Numbered from the stretch's first letter, positions 1 through 8,930 are shown. The stretch: DNA of 64,000 nt from Anaerobacillus arseniciselenatis (GCF_001865995.1 NZ_MLQQ01000001.1:620001-684000); one strand, 5' to 3'. The notes: generated from the sequence alone by a model not told the origin. Numbers and translations are program-made.

Positions 1-1
1 T

Positions 2-247
2 TTATCAGAAAGACAAATCCGTTATTACGAAGAACGAAAATTAATTTTTCCAGAGCGTACTAAAGGAGGTACTCGTAAATATTCCTTTACAGACGTCGAA
101 CGACTTGTAGATATTTCAAATAAAATGGAAGACGGTATGCAAACATTTGAAATTAGAAAAATGGAACAAAAACAACTTCGTCAAACAGAGCTTAGAGAAA
201 AAATGCTGCGCGGACAGCTAAATGCTGCATTTAATATTCGAAAATAA
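2..247 (+). CDS. tnrA: TnrA, MerR-family nitrogen regulator (3' part)
   Basis: Open at the window edge, so only the last 81 residues are visible. They begin inside the MerR-type helix-turn-helix ([14 protein letters not shown]), continue through the wing ([14 protein letters not shown]) and end in RGQLNAAF. That tail resembles the TnrA C-terminus, which binds feedback-inhibited glutamine synthetase; GlnR has a different C-terminus. In Bacillus, TnrA activates and represses nitrogen genes under nitrogen limitation. The match to TnrA over GlnR rests on RYYEERKL and on the C-terminal RGQLNA motif. The start codon and promoter are outside the window. A hairpin with a T-run follows at 341-382. Confidence 0.9.
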   Translation, partial: LSERQIRYYEERKLIFPERTKGGTRKYSFTDVERLVDISNKMEDGMQTFEIRKMEQKQLRQTELREKMLRGQLNAAFNIRK

Positions 248-340
248 TTAAAGCGTGACTTGACTCATTGTTGTATTTTCTTTTGGAGTGTAGCCAAGCT
301 GCTACTTCCCCTTACGCTTACTTTTTGAAAATGAATAGGT

Positions 341-382
341 CTTTGGAGATAAACAAAATTGTCTCTAAAGGCTTATTTTTTT
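341..382 (+). terminator. Rho-independent terminator after tnrA
   Basis: Stem CTTTGGAGA / TCTCTAAAG (one G-U pair) is followed by GGCTTATTTTTTT. It lies about 95 bp after the tnrA stop. A second weaker stem (GTGTAGC / GCTAC, about 286-306) lies between them. Confidence 0.6.
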
Positions 383-513
383 ATGAAGAAAAAAACGTCG
401 AATTTGCAAAGATCGCCTTTAATTTATATTTTAATGACTGATAACTTTACGATAAAAATAGTGATAATGGGACAAAGTATAAGTAGAACATAATAATGGA
501 GGAACGATAAATT

Positions 514-1311
514 ATGAAGTTGAAATTGTTTTTATTAATTTTATGTATAAGTACTGTCCTAATCCCTACTGTTATTAACGCCGAGAGTATTAGTAATGAA
601 ATGAAGGTCGCAATTATCATTGATGACTTCGGTGGAAAAGTGAAAGGCGTAAATGAGTTTTTTGAAGCAAATATTCCAATCACAGTCGCTGTAATGCCCT
701 TTTTAGATCAGTCAAAACAACAAGCAGAGTTAGCACATGATTTAGGATTAGAAGTAATGATCCATCTCCCTTTACAACCGAAAAAAGGTAAAACATCATG
801 GTTAGGGCCTAAACCGATCACAAAAGATTTGCCTTTAGATGAAATCAAAAAAAGAGTTGTCGAAGCCATTGAGAGTGTTCCACACGCTAAAGGAATGAAT
901 AACCATATGGGGTCACTCATTGTTGAAGATGAGGCAATTATGAGAGTGATACTAGAAACTGCTAAAGAAAACAATTTATATTTTATCGATAGTGGGACAA
1001 ACCCTAAGTCTGTCATACCGAAGCTTGCCGAAGAACTTGGTGTACCGTGGGCGATGCGAGATGTTTTCTTAGATGATACACTTTCTTCAAGCAGACACGT
1101 TTATAAGCAGATGCATAGGCTTATAAGAGTTGCCGAAAGAAAAGGCCATGGAATTGCGATTGGACATGTCGGAGTTAAAGGCGAAGCTACCGTCAAAGGA
1201 GTGAAAGAAGCAGTGAAGGACTTTGAGCAGAAAAAAGTTCATATCGTTCCCGCTTCTCACCTATTACAAAGTAAAATTGAGAAAAAGCCAGACTATTTTT
1301 GGCAAGAGTAG
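514..1311 (+). CDS. Secreted divergent polysaccharide deacetylase (YibQ-like)
   Basis: 265 residues. The N-terminus is a signal peptide (about residues 1-23, ending VINA). The rest is a NodB-like barrel of the divergent polysaccharide deacetylase type (DUF610/YibQ): VAIIIDDFGG at about 32-41 is the metal-site DD region, VAVMPF and MIHLPLQP are the following strands, and MNNHMGS carries the conserved His. The start follows GGAGG with good spacing. The family is thought to act on extracellular polysaccharide or peptidoglycan, but the substrate is not known. It is monocistronic apart from a short acetyltransferase remnant just downstream. Confidence 0.8.
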   Translation: MKLKLFLLILCISTVLIPTVINAESISNEMKVAIIIDDFGGKVKGVNEFFEANIPITVAVMPFLDQSKQQAELAHDLGLEVMIHLPLQPKKGKTSWLGPKPITKDLPLDEIKKRVVEAIESVPHAKGMNNHMGSLIVEDEAIMRVILETAKENNLYFIDSGTNPKSVIPKLAEELGVPWAMRDVFLDDTLSSSRHVYKQMHRLIRVAERKGHGIAIGHVGVKGEATVKGVKEAVKDFEQKKVHIVPASHLLQSKIEKKPDYFWQE

Positions 1312-1322
1312 GTGGTGAAGTA

Positions 1323-1427
1323 ATGAAAACCATACTTTATAATGATTTAGTGATGAGCTTTACAGTAAAGGACGGGTCAACTGTAACGATCCGTCCAGCG
1401 AAAGCAAGTACCGACTTTATTGGATAG
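1323..1427 (+). pseudogene. N-terminal stub of a GNAT acetyltransferase
   Basis: A 34-codon reading frame starts at ATG 1323 after a GGTGG ribosome-binding site, 11 bp from the deacetylase stop. It reads MKTILYNDLVMSFTVKDGST and then VTIRPAKASTDFIG-stop. The strand followed by TIRPAKASD is the usual opening of a GNAT N-acetyltransferase, which normally runs about 150 residues. Nothing of the acetyl-CoA site follows in any frame I can see. The convergent gene's stop lies 3 bp beyond. I infer a 3'-truncated remnant, although a small translated peptide cannot be excluded. Confidence 0.55.
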
Positions 1428-1429
1428 CC

Positions 1430-1678
1430 CTACTGCATATGAAGACAAACTACCTTCGCTGGTTGTTTATTTATGTATTTCACTTCCGCTTTAAATCCCG
1501 CCTTCTTCTGCTTTAAAAAAGTTTCCTTTGAGATCGGTCTCGGTGTAGACCATGCTAAAGAATTTAAATTGTCCCAGTTATCATGTGTAATAACTTCTTG
1601 TTTATAATAATAACTATTTCCAGAAGGATATTTTTCACAAATATATTTTACAGTTTGCTTTGAATGCACATATGTCAC
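1430..1678 (-). CDS. Small hypothetical protein, 82 residues
   Basis: Not recognised. It is a basic, Tyr/Lys-rich polypeptide with no signal peptide or membrane segment. It holds two Cys (about residues 14 and 78) and a SLAWSTPRPISKETF segment. The frame is preceded by AAGGGGTGACAT, which gives a plausible ribosome-binding site for the ATG. Its 3' end abuts the truncated acetyltransferase remnant, so this may be the edge of an insertion or deletion. It could be a genuine small Bacillaceae protein or a chance frame; the good start region favours a gene. Confidence 0.4.
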   Translation of the reverse strand: MTYVHSKQTVKYICEKYPSGNSYYYKQEVITHDNWDNLNSLAWSTPRPISKETFLKQKKAGFKAEVKYINKQPAKVVCLHMQ

Positions 1679-1760
1679 CCCTTAGAACTTTTTATTAATT
1701 CTCCCCAAAAATAAGCACAATTAACCATGAAACTCTAGTTGCATTTGAGACAGCTGTCAG

Positions 1761-1789
1761 TTGACAAATTTTTTTCTGGCTTCTAGTAT
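1761..1789 (+). promoter_or_regulatory. Sigma-A promoter ahead of darB
   Basis: TTGACA (1761-1766), a 17-bp spacer and TAGTAT (1784-1789). It faces darB and would give a leader of about 240 nt that contains a full repeat-A hairpin ending in TTTTTT. Confidence 0.55.
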
Positions 1790-1810
1790 AGATAAGTGGG
1801 CATTACCTTT

Positions 1811-1990
1811 TTTCATACAAAACGTTCATGAAGATAATCGTCACCATCTAACATGTAAAAGAACGAGCAATTTCCTTCTCTTCGCTGTAAACTTCTAACG
1901 AATTTTAGAGGCTCGTTCAGGAAATTACTCGTTCTTTTTTCATACAAAACGCTTATGACGATTATTCGTCACCATCTACTGTGTAAAAGA
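1811..1990 (+). repeat. Repeat family A, copy 1 (in the darB leader)
   Basis: Palindromic unit. An arm CATACAAAACG..ATGA..CGTCACCATCTA leads to the stem GAACGAGCAATTTCC (from 1861), a loop with CTTCTAACGAATTTTAGAGGCTCG, the stem GGAAATTACTCGTTC and TTTTTTCATACAAAAC, and then a second CGTCACCATCTA arm. It fills most of the gene-free gap 1679-2034. The stem plus T-run looks like an intrinsic terminator. Confidence 0.8.
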
Positions 1991-2034
1991 TCGTTCACTG
2001 TGTTCACAATTAAAATGAAAAGAAAGTGATAATA

Positions 2035-2484
2035 ATGATTACTGAGACATTAAAAAATTGCACGTTTTTAGATGAAAACTTAAAAGATTTAATTATCCCT
2101 ATTGAAGAAGTTGCTCATGTTCATAAAAATAACAGTTTAGAACATGCATTATTAGTACTCGTTAAATCTGGTTACACAGCCATTCCCGTATTAGACACGG
2201 ATTCGAAACTTCACGGGGTTATTAGTAAAGCGTCTATTTTAGATTCGATATTAGGTCTTGAACGAATCGAACTTGATCGCCTTCATCAATTTAAAGTAAG
2301 TGACGTAATGGAAGCTAAAATCGCCACAATGAATATGAACGAGAACTTTCCGAAAGCATTAGCAGTGTCAATCAACAATCCGTTTATTTGTATGATTGAT
2401 GAAAATGATTCATTTAATGGCATATTAACACGCCGTTCTTTACTCGTTTATTTAAATCAAGAAATGTTCCAGAAGAAAACTTAA
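2035..2484 (+). CDS. darB: DarB/CbpB-like CBS-domain protein (c-di-AMP binding)
   Basis: 149 residues made of two CBS motifs. The first contains VAHVHKNNSLEHALLVLVKS then GYTAIPVLD, and the second contains VSDVMEAKIATM and ends FNGILTRRSLLVYLN. The sequence tracks B. subtilis YkuL/DarB, which binds c-di-AMP and, when unliganded, stimulates the (p)ppGpp synthase Rel and pyruvate carboxylase. That link is family knowledge. I prefer ATG 2035 (MITETLK) to an in-frame GTG at 2026 because GAAAGTGA then sits at a normal distance. The gene stands alone, with its own promoter and terminator. Confidence 0.8.
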   Translation: MITETLKNCTFLDENLKDLIIPIEEVAHVHKNNSLEHALLVLVKSGYTAIPVLDTDSKLHGVISKASILDSILGLERIELDRLHQFKVSDVMEAKIATMNMNENFPKALAVSINNPFICMIDENDSFNGILTRRSLLVYLNQEMFQKKT

Positions 2485-2511
2485 TATTTTTCACATCAAC
2501 ACTGTGGCTTT

Positions 2512-2542
2512 AAAGAGGGTTTCCCACCCTCTTTCTTTTTTT
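2512..2542. terminator. Bidirectional terminator, darB / yndM
   Basis: AAAGAGGGT / ACCCTCTTT hairpin with a T-run on the + strand and an A-run on the left, between convergent genes. Confidence 0.75.
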
Positions 2543-2912
2543 ATTCGTAAACCGGCTCCCTGTCTCTGTCTCTTAGCTCTCTTCCGATAACATAAATGTG
2601 TAAAAACCATTCACAAACAGCTGCTATGATCGCAATAAACAGCGCTCCAGCCAATAAAGAGAAATAAAACCCGTAATTAGGGACGGTCCATATAAAAACG
2701 ACAAGGAAAATTAAAACCCCATCTGCAACTGTTGCAAACAAGTTCCCCCTTAAAGGCAAAACAAACAAATCACCTAATACATACGTAATTACAGCTAAAA
2801 ATGCACAAAGTAAAAGTAACGAAGTAATCGAAAACCCGTAAAAAAGCAATACAAATAAGACAATAATACTATATACTAAAAATTTCATCCCAACAGACTT
2901 TACATGATTCAT
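2541..2912 (-). CDS. yndM: DUF2512 membrane protein YndM
   Basis: 123 residues, almost entirely membrane. Four hydrophobic segments lie at about 11-30, 32-52, 62-80 and 83-107, followed by a charged tail (RELRDRDREPVYE). This matches the DUF2512/YndM family of small four-helix proteins in spore formers, whose function is not established. The start is preceded by AAAGGAGCGATCTTT. It converges with darB across a shared terminator and is divergent from namA. Confidence 0.75.
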   Translation of the reverse strand: MNHVKSVGMKFLVYSIIVLFVLLFYGFSITSLLLLCAFLAVITYVLGDLFVLPLRGNLFATVADGVLIFLVVFIWTVPNYGFYFSLLAGALFIAIIAAVCEWFLHIYVIGRELRDRDREPVYE

Positions 2913-2983
2913 AAAGATCGCTCCTTTTCATTTGAACCTAGTCTTAGTATGATTTAAAAACTTTATTTTAATTAGGGTATCTT

Positions 2984-3012
2984 CTGACATCTTCCATGAT
3001 TTATGGTAAAGT
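2984..3012 (+). promoter_or_regulatory. Sigma-A promoter for namA
   Basis: CTGACA (2984-2989), a 17-bp spacer and TAAAGT (3007-3012), upstream of an AAGGAGGT ribosome-binding site at 3040. Confidence 0.5.
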
Positions 3013-3053
3013 AAAAGTATTATTTAGATATACGAAATAAGGAGGTTAAACCT

Positions 3054-4070
3054 ATGTCTTCACTACTTTTTTCACCTTATAAGCTCAAAAATATCACCTT
3101 AAAAAACCGCATAGTTATGGCACCGATGTGTATGTACATGTCACATAATAAAGATGGACATGTCACTGATTGGCATATTACCCATTACGGAAGTCGGGCT
3201 ATCGGACAAGTTGGTTTAATTATCATTGAAGCTACAGCTGTTACTCCTCAAGGGAGAATTTCTGAGCAAGACCTCGGCATTTGGGATGATGCCCATGTTG
3301 AAGGCTTAAAGCGTCTAGTTGATCACGTCCATGAACTAGGTGGTAAAATCGGCATTCAACTAGCTCATGCCGGAAGAAAAGCGATGGTCGAAGGACCGAT
3401 CGTCGCACCATCAGCGATTCCTTTTAATGAAAAAATGAAAACACCTGAGGAAATGACTGAAGAGCAAGTAATAGAAACGATTGAAGCGTTTAAAAAAGGC
3501 GCCGAACGAGCTAAAAAAGCCGGTTTTGACGTTATCGAAATACACGGAGCCCACGGCTATTTAATTAATGAATTTCTTTCGCCATTAACGAATAAACGAG
3601 AAGATGCTTTCGGTGGTAATCCACAAAAGCGTTATGAGTTTTTAAAGCGAACAATTGCAGAAGTTAACACTGTGTGGGAAGGACCTTTATTTGTACGAAT
3701 TTCAGCAAATGAATATGCTGAAGAAGGTAATAGTCTTGACGTATTTGTTGATTATGCAAAAAAAATGAAAGCACAAGGCGTCGACCTTATTGATTGCAGT
3801 TCTGGTGCTGTTGTTCCAGCGAAAATGGACGTTTACCCTGGATACCAAGTTCGCTACGCAGAAACTATTCGAGAGAAAGCTGAAATTCCAACAGGTGCAG
3901 TTGGACTAATTACAACTGGTAATCAAGCTGAAGAAATATTACGAAACGAACGAGCAGACCTCATCTTTATTGCACGACCATTTTTACGTGATCCTTATTT
4001 AGCGAGAACATTCGCTAATGAAATCAATGACCCGCTAGAAGCCCCCAAGCCGTATGAGCGTGGTTGGTAA
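3054..4070 (+). CDS. namA: NADPH dehydrogenase NamA (YqjM-type old yellow enzyme)
   Basis: 338 residues, the usual length for YqjM. It is an FMN-dependent ene-reductase that reduces the C=C bond of enals, enones and related electrophiles in the cytosol. Visible hallmarks are Cys26 in APMCMYMS (redox modulator of the YqjM class), the substrate-binding pair His164/His167 in [22 protein letters not shown] and the C-terminal RPFLRDP phosphate-binding region. The start is set by AAGGAGGT. It is monocistronic. In B. subtilis the gene is near brxB and bkd; here it is separated from them by about 30 kb. Confidence 0.93.
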   Translation: MSSLLFSPYKLKNITLKNRIVMAPMCMYMSHNKDGHVTDWHITHYGSRAIGQVGLIIIEATAVTPQGRISEQDLGIWDDAHVEGLKRLVDHVHELGGKIGIQLAHAGRKAMVEGPIVAPSAIPFNEKMKTPEEMTEEQVIETIEAFKKGAERAKKAGFDVIEIHGAHGYLINEFLSPLTNKREDAFGGNPQKRYEFLKRTIAEVNTVWEGPLFVRISANEYAEEGNSLDVFVDYAKKMKAQGVDLIDCSSGAVVPAKMDVYPGYQVRYAETIREKAEIPTGAVGLITTGNQAEEILRNERADLIFIARPFLRDPYLARTFANEINDPLEAPKPYERGW

Positions 4071-4080
4071 ATAAATAAGT

Positions 4081-4340
4081 TTGTTTGTTGGTTAGTGGTT
4101 AGTTGGCTAGGACCCCCGCCCGGCTTTTCATGTTAGATGGTGGCGGCCGGCATGAGGTTTTGTATGAAAAATGCGGGTGACTTTCCTGAACGAGCCTCTA
4201 AAACTCGGTAGAGGGTGCTCCTGCGGTTACTCGTCGCAAAGTTGTATGATGAATTCTCTAAGAAGCATTACATGATGTGATTGAGGTCAGTAGCTTTAAA
4301 GCGAAGAGAAGGAAATCGCCCGCCTTTTATATAAAAGAAG
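4081..4340 (-). repeat. Repeat family A copy 2, with E-type tract
   Basis: It fills the gap 4071-4430. An E tract (TTTGTTTGTTGGTTAGTGG.., 4081-4111) runs into an inverted copy of repeat A (about 4111-4335). The stem GCGGGTGACTTTCC (4173 on) pairs imperfectly with GGAAATCGCCCGC (4311 on). The loop is the long version, with CTGCGGTTACTCGTCGCAAAG and GATGTGATTGAGGTCAGTAGC. Confidence 0.75.
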
Positions 4341-4430
4341 GTAACGTTAAACCATCACAAATTTATATAATTAAATACGGCAACTTTTAGTACAATAAGA
4401 GTAACAATAAGAAAACTGGGAGTGTTTATC

Positions 4431-5690
4431 ATGAGTTTTCGATTTCAAAAGAGGGTAAGAGTTGCACCAGGATTACGTCTAAATATTAGTAAAAGAGGAG
4501 TTAGCACCTCCGTTGGAAGACGTGGCGCTTCAGTAACCTTAGGGCGTCGCGGATTATACGGAAATGTCGGTATTCCTGGAAGTGGTGTTTCTTATCGTAC
4601 AAAATTAGATAAATCGGCGAATCGGCGGTCTAAAAGTGTAGGACATCATAAAGCTAACAATATTACGACCAACGAGCCTCTATCCGTCTCCTTAAAATTT
4701 GATAAACAATCTTACTCTGTCGTCATTGTCGATGAAAACGACCAAAAAGTACCTCCTGACATCGAACGTCTTATTAGGCGAGAAAACCGCGATGAAATTC
4801 AAAAGCTCTATAAACAAAAAGAAGCTGAAATTAACGAACAAACGACGAAGCTTCTTGAATTACATAAACAAACATTTCAAGAGCGAACACCACAGCAACT
4901 TAAACAACTATCAACACAGTCAATTTCTTTCGACCTTCCATTACCGAACGAAAAAGAAATATTTTCGGAGTTAAAAGCTGAGGCTATGGGAGAACTAAGC
5001 ATATTAAATAAGCTGAAGTTATTTTTACCATCAGAACGAAAAGCCTTTTTAGATAATGTACAAAAAGAAGCCAAAGAACAATATAAAACAGATACTGAGA
5101 AATACGAACGAGAAAAAGAAAAAATCGAACAACAGAAGCAACAACGAATAAATTTAGTGGAAAAGATAGTTGAAGGTGATATTGACGGGATGGAGCTATG
5201 GTTAGAAGACTTTTTAGCCGATTTAGACTTTCCACTTGAAACGAACGTCTCTTTTAACGTCTTATCCGCTAATACCGTTTATTTAGATGTAGATTTACCA
5301 CAAATGGAGGAAATTCCGTTAAATAAAGCTTCTATTTTAAAGTCTGGGAAGTTAAAGGTGCAAAATAAGTCTCAACGAGAAATGCGTGAGCATTATGCAA
5401 CCATGGTTGGGGGGACTGCTTTACATTTATGTTCCTACGTTTTTTCTCTTTTACCAACTTGCGATACAATCATCATCTCTGGCTACACTCAAGTTCACAA
5501 CGAAGCCACGGGGCATTTAGACGATCAATACATTTACAGTTTAAAAGTAGATAAAGCAACTTTTTATTCATTAAATATCGCGGAAGTACATCCAATTGCA
5601 GCTTTCGAAAACTTTGAACCGATCATGAATGCGACAAAGACGTATATTTTTAAAGAAATTGAGCCTTATGAGCCGTTGGAAAGTGATTAA
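4431..5690 (+). CDS. DUF4236 domain protein with coiled coil
   Basis: 419 residues. The first about 60 (MSFRFQKRVRVAPGLRLNIS.., then GRRGLYGNVGIPGSGVSYRT) are a clear DUF4236 domain, a Gly/Arg-rich short module of unknown role found at the N-terminus of many bacterial proteins. A charged helical stretch with heptad-like spacing follows at about 105-230 (rich in KQKEAE and REKEKIEQQKQQ). After that comes a mixed alpha/beta C-terminal domain I do not recognise. ATG 4431 is chosen because GGGAG lies 8 bp upstream and DUF4236 proteins start with M-x-FRFRKR; a GTG at 4422 would overlap that site. It is monocistronic. Confidence 0.75.
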   Translation: MSFRFQKRVRVAPGLRLNISKRGVSTSVGRRGASVTLGRRGLYGNVGIPGSGVSYRTKLDKSANRRSKSVGHHKANNITTNEPLSVSLKFDKQSYSVVIVDENDQKVPPDIERLIRRENRDEIQKLYKQKEAEINEQTTKLLELHKQTFQERTPQQLKQLSTQSISFDLPLPNEKEIFSELKAEAMGELSILNKLKLFLPSERKAFLDNVQKEAKEQYKTDTEKYEREKEKIEQQKQQRINLVEKIVEGDIDGMELWLEDFLADLDFPLETNVSFNVLSANTVYLDVDLPQMEEIPLNKASILKSGKLKVQNKSQREMREHYATMVGGTALHLCSYVFSLLPTCDTIIISGYTQVHNEATGHLDDQYIYSLKVDKATFYSLNIAEVHPIAAFENFEPIMNATKTYIFKEIEPYEPLESD

Positions 5691-5706
5691 AAAGTTTAGA
5701 TAATAG

Positions 5707-5747
5707 AAAAAGGGATTTGCCAATGAATTTGGTTGATCCCTTTTTTT
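5707..5747 (+). terminator. Terminator after the DUF4236 gene
   Basis: AAAAAGGGAT..CCAA / TTGG..GATCCC followed by TTTTTTT. Confidence 0.75.
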
Positions 5748-5804
5748 AGTTTTGAGTTTTGAATTTTGAGTTTTTGGTAGTAGCGCTTCGAGGTGTTTTA
5801 TATT
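5747..5804 (+). repeat. Repeat family D, half copy
   Basis: TTTTGAGTTTTGAATTTTGAG arm plus core GTAGTAGCGCTTCGAGG. The complementary AACTCAAAACTC arm present in the other D copies is missing. Confidence 0.5.
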
Positions 5805-5909
5805 TTCGAGCGATTATTTTCGCCCCTTAAATCAATAATTAAAGACATCTAAGAAATCTATCAAAAACTTCACCTATAGATGTTCATTATAAAGATCCCA
5901 AAACAAATT

Positions 5910-6046
5910 TGTATGAAAAAGGTGGTGCTTTTGCGAACGAACGTCTGAGATTCGTAAGAAGGTCAAGGTGAAGTGAGGGAAAGCACCCGCCTTTTCCATA
6001 TTAGATGGTGACAGCGGGAATGCCGCATGAGGTTTTTTTATGAAAA
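5910..6046 (-). repeat. Repeat family A, copy 3
   Basis: Inverted orientation. GTATGAAAAAGGTGGTGCTTT (5911 on) pairs with AAAGCACCCGCC (5980 on), and the GATGGTGACAG arm follows. Together with the D half copy it occupies the gap 5691-6057. A 63-codon frame through it is not a gene. Confidence 0.75.
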
Positions 6047-6057
6047 TAAAGGTTGGC

Positions 6058-6495
6058 TTAGGCATAGATGTTTACGATTAGGCCTTTGATTTCGCCGACC
6101 ATGTCGAGAATGTCTAAACCTTTTTTCTCTTTTTTTAAGACAGCATCGGTTAAATCAAGGAGTTTCCGGTCGACTTCTTTGACAATTTTATAAATTTTCG
6201 TACGACCCCTGCGGTTGAAGCCGCGACGTTCTTCCAAACTAAGCCCTAACTTAACAGCATCTTCCATAAATTCTTTCACTAGAGCTTTGTATTTCCGGAG
6301 ATCGTCAACCGTCCGCGATTCAGAAAGTACTTTCCCTTGATCATCAATGTCTCGCATTAATTTATCTAACTTCGCATACGCCTGTTCATCTCGACCTTTT
6401 TGCATTAGCTCTGAAAATGAAACACTCGCTTGTGGCCCTGTTTTTTTAGCCTCAGCTTTATTTATATTAGCTCGTCCAACTCTTTGTACGTCCAT
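6058..6495 (-). CDS. yaaR: YaaR family protein (DUF327)
   Basis: 145 residues, the length of B. subtilis YaaR. All-helical and charged, with a low-complexity N-terminus, then FSELMQKGRDEQAYAKLDKL, a central VKEFMEDAVKLGLSLEERRGF and RRGRTKIYKIVKEVDRKLLDL near the end. The molecular function is unknown. The start is preceded by AAAGTGGTGAAAAAAG. It sits downstream of the flagellin gene on the same strand, separated by a terminator and a repeat-A element, so it is probably a separate unit. Confidence 0.85.
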   Translation of the reverse strand: MDVQRVGRANINKAEAKKTGPQASVSFSELMQKGRDEQAYAKLDKLMRDIDDQGKVLSESRTVDDLRKYKALVKEFMEDAVKLGLSLEERRGFNRRGRTKIYKIVKEVDRKLLDLTDAVLKKEKKGLDILDMVGEIKGLIVNIYA

Positions 6496-6626
6496 CTTTT
6501 TTCACCACTTTAACGTTTAATTATGGATAAATTATAACATACTTTGCTTTTAAAAATTGTGGTCTATTTGCTCAAAAGTTGTTGTTTTAGTTCTTTTTTA
6601 ATAAATCACCCTAGCTAAATAGTAAA

Positions 6627-6838
6627 AATGGAAAAGGCGAATGATTTCCTTCACTTCGCCGTGATGCTACTGACCTCAATCACATCATGTCACTCTTCTT
6701 AGCATAGGCATCGTGCTGCTTTGCGACGAGTAACCGCAGGAGCACCTTCTTTGGAATCTCAGAGGCTCGTTCACGATATCATTCGCCTTTTTTCATGCAA
6801 AACAGTCCTGACGGTACCCATCACTATCTCATTATGGT
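6627..6838 (+). repeat. Repeat family A, copy 4
   Basis: Long-loop version. GGCGAATGATTTCC (6636 on) pairs with GATATCATTCGCC (6774 on) followed by TTTTTTCATGCAAAAC. The loop contains GACCTCAATCACATCATG and CTTTGCGACGAGTAACCGCAG, the reverse of the loop in copy 2. An E tract (TTCCAACCAACTAACTACTA) follows at about 6889-6920. The elements fill the gap 6496-6943. Confidence 0.8.
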
Positions 6839-6943
6839 ATTCAATCACCGATCTGTATTAAACTCACCAATCACTTTCCAACTTTCAGATTTCCAACCAA
6901 CTAACTACTAACCAACTTTTATATCGTAAATAATTTCAAGTAC

Positions 6944-6974
6944 AAAAAAGGTAAGATCATAATAGACCTTACCT
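6944..6974 (-). terminator. Terminator of the fliS-hag unit
   Basis: On the - strand AGGTAAGGTC..GATCTTACCT is followed by TTTTT, just after the flagellin stop. Confidence 0.75.
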
Positions 6975-6989
6975 CTTCGATCGTTTTTA

Positions 6990-8930
6990 TTATTGTAATA
7001 ATTGAAGTACACCTTGTGGTAATTGGTTTGCTTGGGCAAGCATTGCTGTTGCTGATTGATTTAAGATGTTGTTACGAGTAAACTCAGTCATCTCTAAAGC
7101 CATATCAGCGTCACGAATACGCGACTCCGCTGCCGTTAAGTTTTCGTGAGTGACTTGTAAATTGTTAATTGTGTGCTCCATACGGTTTTGTGTTGCACCA
7201 AGTTTTGCACGAACATCAGAAAGAACATTAATTGCTTCATCAAGAGTAAAGATCGCTTCGTTTGCACCTGTTTGTGTAGTTACATCTACATTTTCAATTC
7301 CTAAACGAACTGTATCAAGCTGTGGAATATCGATCATTACATTTTGATTCGTGTTCGGCCCGATTTGGAATGCTAGAGCATTGTTGATTAGGGCGAATTC
7401 TGTTGTGTTACCTGAAGCAAGTAAGTTATCAAGCGAAGTTTGAGCACCGTCCAATTCAGTTTGAGCATTTTCAACAGCTGTTTGAGCATTTTCAACAGCT
7501 GTTTGTGCGTCATCGAACGCTGCTTGCTTTGTAGCAACATCTGCTTGCGCTGTACCTAAATCTGTTATTGATTGTGTTAATTCTGTATTAGTAGGTTCTC
7601 CACCAGCTGCAGTTATTGCAGCATTAAAATCAGCAAGAGCTGAGTCAACATCATCATCGTCAAGGTCTCCATCAGCAGCAGCAATCGCAGCGATTAAGGC
7701 GTCTTTAGCCGATACTACAGCAGCGGGAGGAGGATCACTTACTCCAGATTCAATTATTTCAGCATCAAGGGCTGTTTTAGCATTCTCTAAATCACCCTCC
7801 GCACTCGCTAGTAATGTTTGTGCACCTTCTAATTCTGATTCCGCATCCACTAATTCTGTTTGACGATCAAATAAGTCAGCGGCAGCCGTATCAAGATCAG
7901 CCTCTGCATTAGCTATATCAATTGGGTCTGGTGTGCTATCACTTGAGTTACTTATACTACTATCAAAATTAAACTCTAACCCACCATGGCGAACAATTCC
8001 ATTTCGAGTTGTAATTTCCTTATTAAACTCGATTCTTTCATAGTCATCAAAGTTCGCGTTGTCTTCTTTGTAAAACACAGAAAAATTTGCGGTCATTTCC
8101 ATAGAAACTTTAACAGTCCCAGCGCCAGTTATTTTTTCAGTGTTAATCTCTAAACCACCAATTGTTTCTGTTCCATTGGCTTCACCTACTTCAACAGCTT
8201 TCTTCTCAATAGGTATACCATTAGGTCCTACAACTTCAACTGTTGCTCCTTTAGGATCAATTGTGTCATCATAATTACGAATGTTAATTGTATACTCTCC
8301 TAAAGCATTCTTCTCACCTGTATCAGCAAATCTCACATCATCTGCACTACCTATTCCAGCAGCTGGTTGAGTAATTCTTACAACTTCACTTACACCTTCA
8401 ATGTCAAGGCGATAGTCACCCGATTTCAAAGCAGGATCAATAACCATTGGGAACTCTTTCAAATTTGCTGTATTTGTTGTATTTGCCTCTTTAAACGTAG
8501 TTAAAACTGCGCTTGAGCCATTTAATAATGTTCTTGTGTTAAACTCTGTTTTTTCAGAAACACTATCAATCTCTAATTTTAATTGTTCAATTTCTTTTTG
8601 AATTTGCTCACGGTCATATTCAGTATTAGTGTCGTTCGCACCTTGTACAGCTAGTTCACGCATTCTTTGTAGCATTGCATGAACTTCAGTTAGTGCACCT
8701 TCCGCAGTTTGCATTAACGAAATTCCATCCATCGAGTTTCTTTCAGCTTGCTTTAACCCGCGAATTTGTGAACGCATCTTTTCAGAAATCGCAAGTCCTG
8801 CCGCATCATCTGCTGCACGGTTAATACGAAGTCCAGATGATAATTTTTCAAGGTTTTTAGACGTGTTAAATTGGTTTGCATTTAAATTTCGATAAGCATT
8901 TAAAGCTTGAATGTTATTATTAATTTTCAT
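6990..8930 (-). CDS. hag: Flagellin with large acidic central domain
   Basis: 646 residues against about 300 in B. subtilis Hag. Both ends are canonical: residues 1-140 ([40 protein letters not shown]) and about 515-646 ([13 protein letters not shown], then the C-terminus ending [10 protein letters not shown]) form the D0/D1 coiled core. Residues about 150-335 are a beta-rich acidic domain. Residues about 336-505 are Ala/Asp/Glu-rich with heptad-like short repeats such as [20 protein letters not shown] and few basic residues. The central part should be surface-exposed on the filament, and acidity fits an alkaliphile (inference). It follows fliS by 24 bp, with ribosome-binding site AAAGGGG, and is probably transcribed with it from a sigma-D promoter. 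Confidence 0.93.
   Translation of the reverse strand: MKINNNIQALNAYRNLNANQFNTSKNLEKLSSGLRINRAADDAAGLAISEKMRSQIRGLKQAERNSMDGISLMQTAEGALTEVHAMLQRMRELAVQGANDTNTEYDREQIQKEIEQLKLEIDSVSEKTEFNTRTLLNGSSAVLTTFKEANTTNTANLKEFPMVIDPALKSGDYRLDIEGVSEVVRITQPAAGIGSADDVRFADTGEKNALGEYTINIRNYDDTIDPKGATVEVVGPNGIPIEKKAVEVGEANGTETIGGLEINTEKITGAGTVKVSMEMTANFSVFYKEDNANFDDYERIEFNKEITTRNGIVRHGGLEFNFDSSISNSSDSTPDPIDIANAEADLDTAAADLFDRQTELVDAESELEGAQTLLASAEGDLENAKTALDAEIIESGVSDPPPAAVVSAKDALIAAIAAADGDLDDDDVDSALADFNAAITAAGGEPTNTELTQSITDLGTAQADVATKQAAFDDAQTAVENAQTAVENAQTELDGAQTSLDNLLASGNTTEFALINNALAFQIGPNTNQNVMIDIPQLDTVRLGIENVDVTTQTGANEAIFTLDEAINVLSDVRAKLGATQNRMEHTINNLQVTHENLTAAESRIRDADMALEMTEFTRNNILNQSATAMLAQANQLPQGVLQLLQ

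Noticed and set aside
447-683. 78-codon - strand frame at the deacetylase start
   Set aside because: Antisense to the signal peptide; hydrophobicity is a by-product.
5874-6065. 63-codon - strand frame
   Set aside because: It is the repeat A element translated; no homologue-like pattern.
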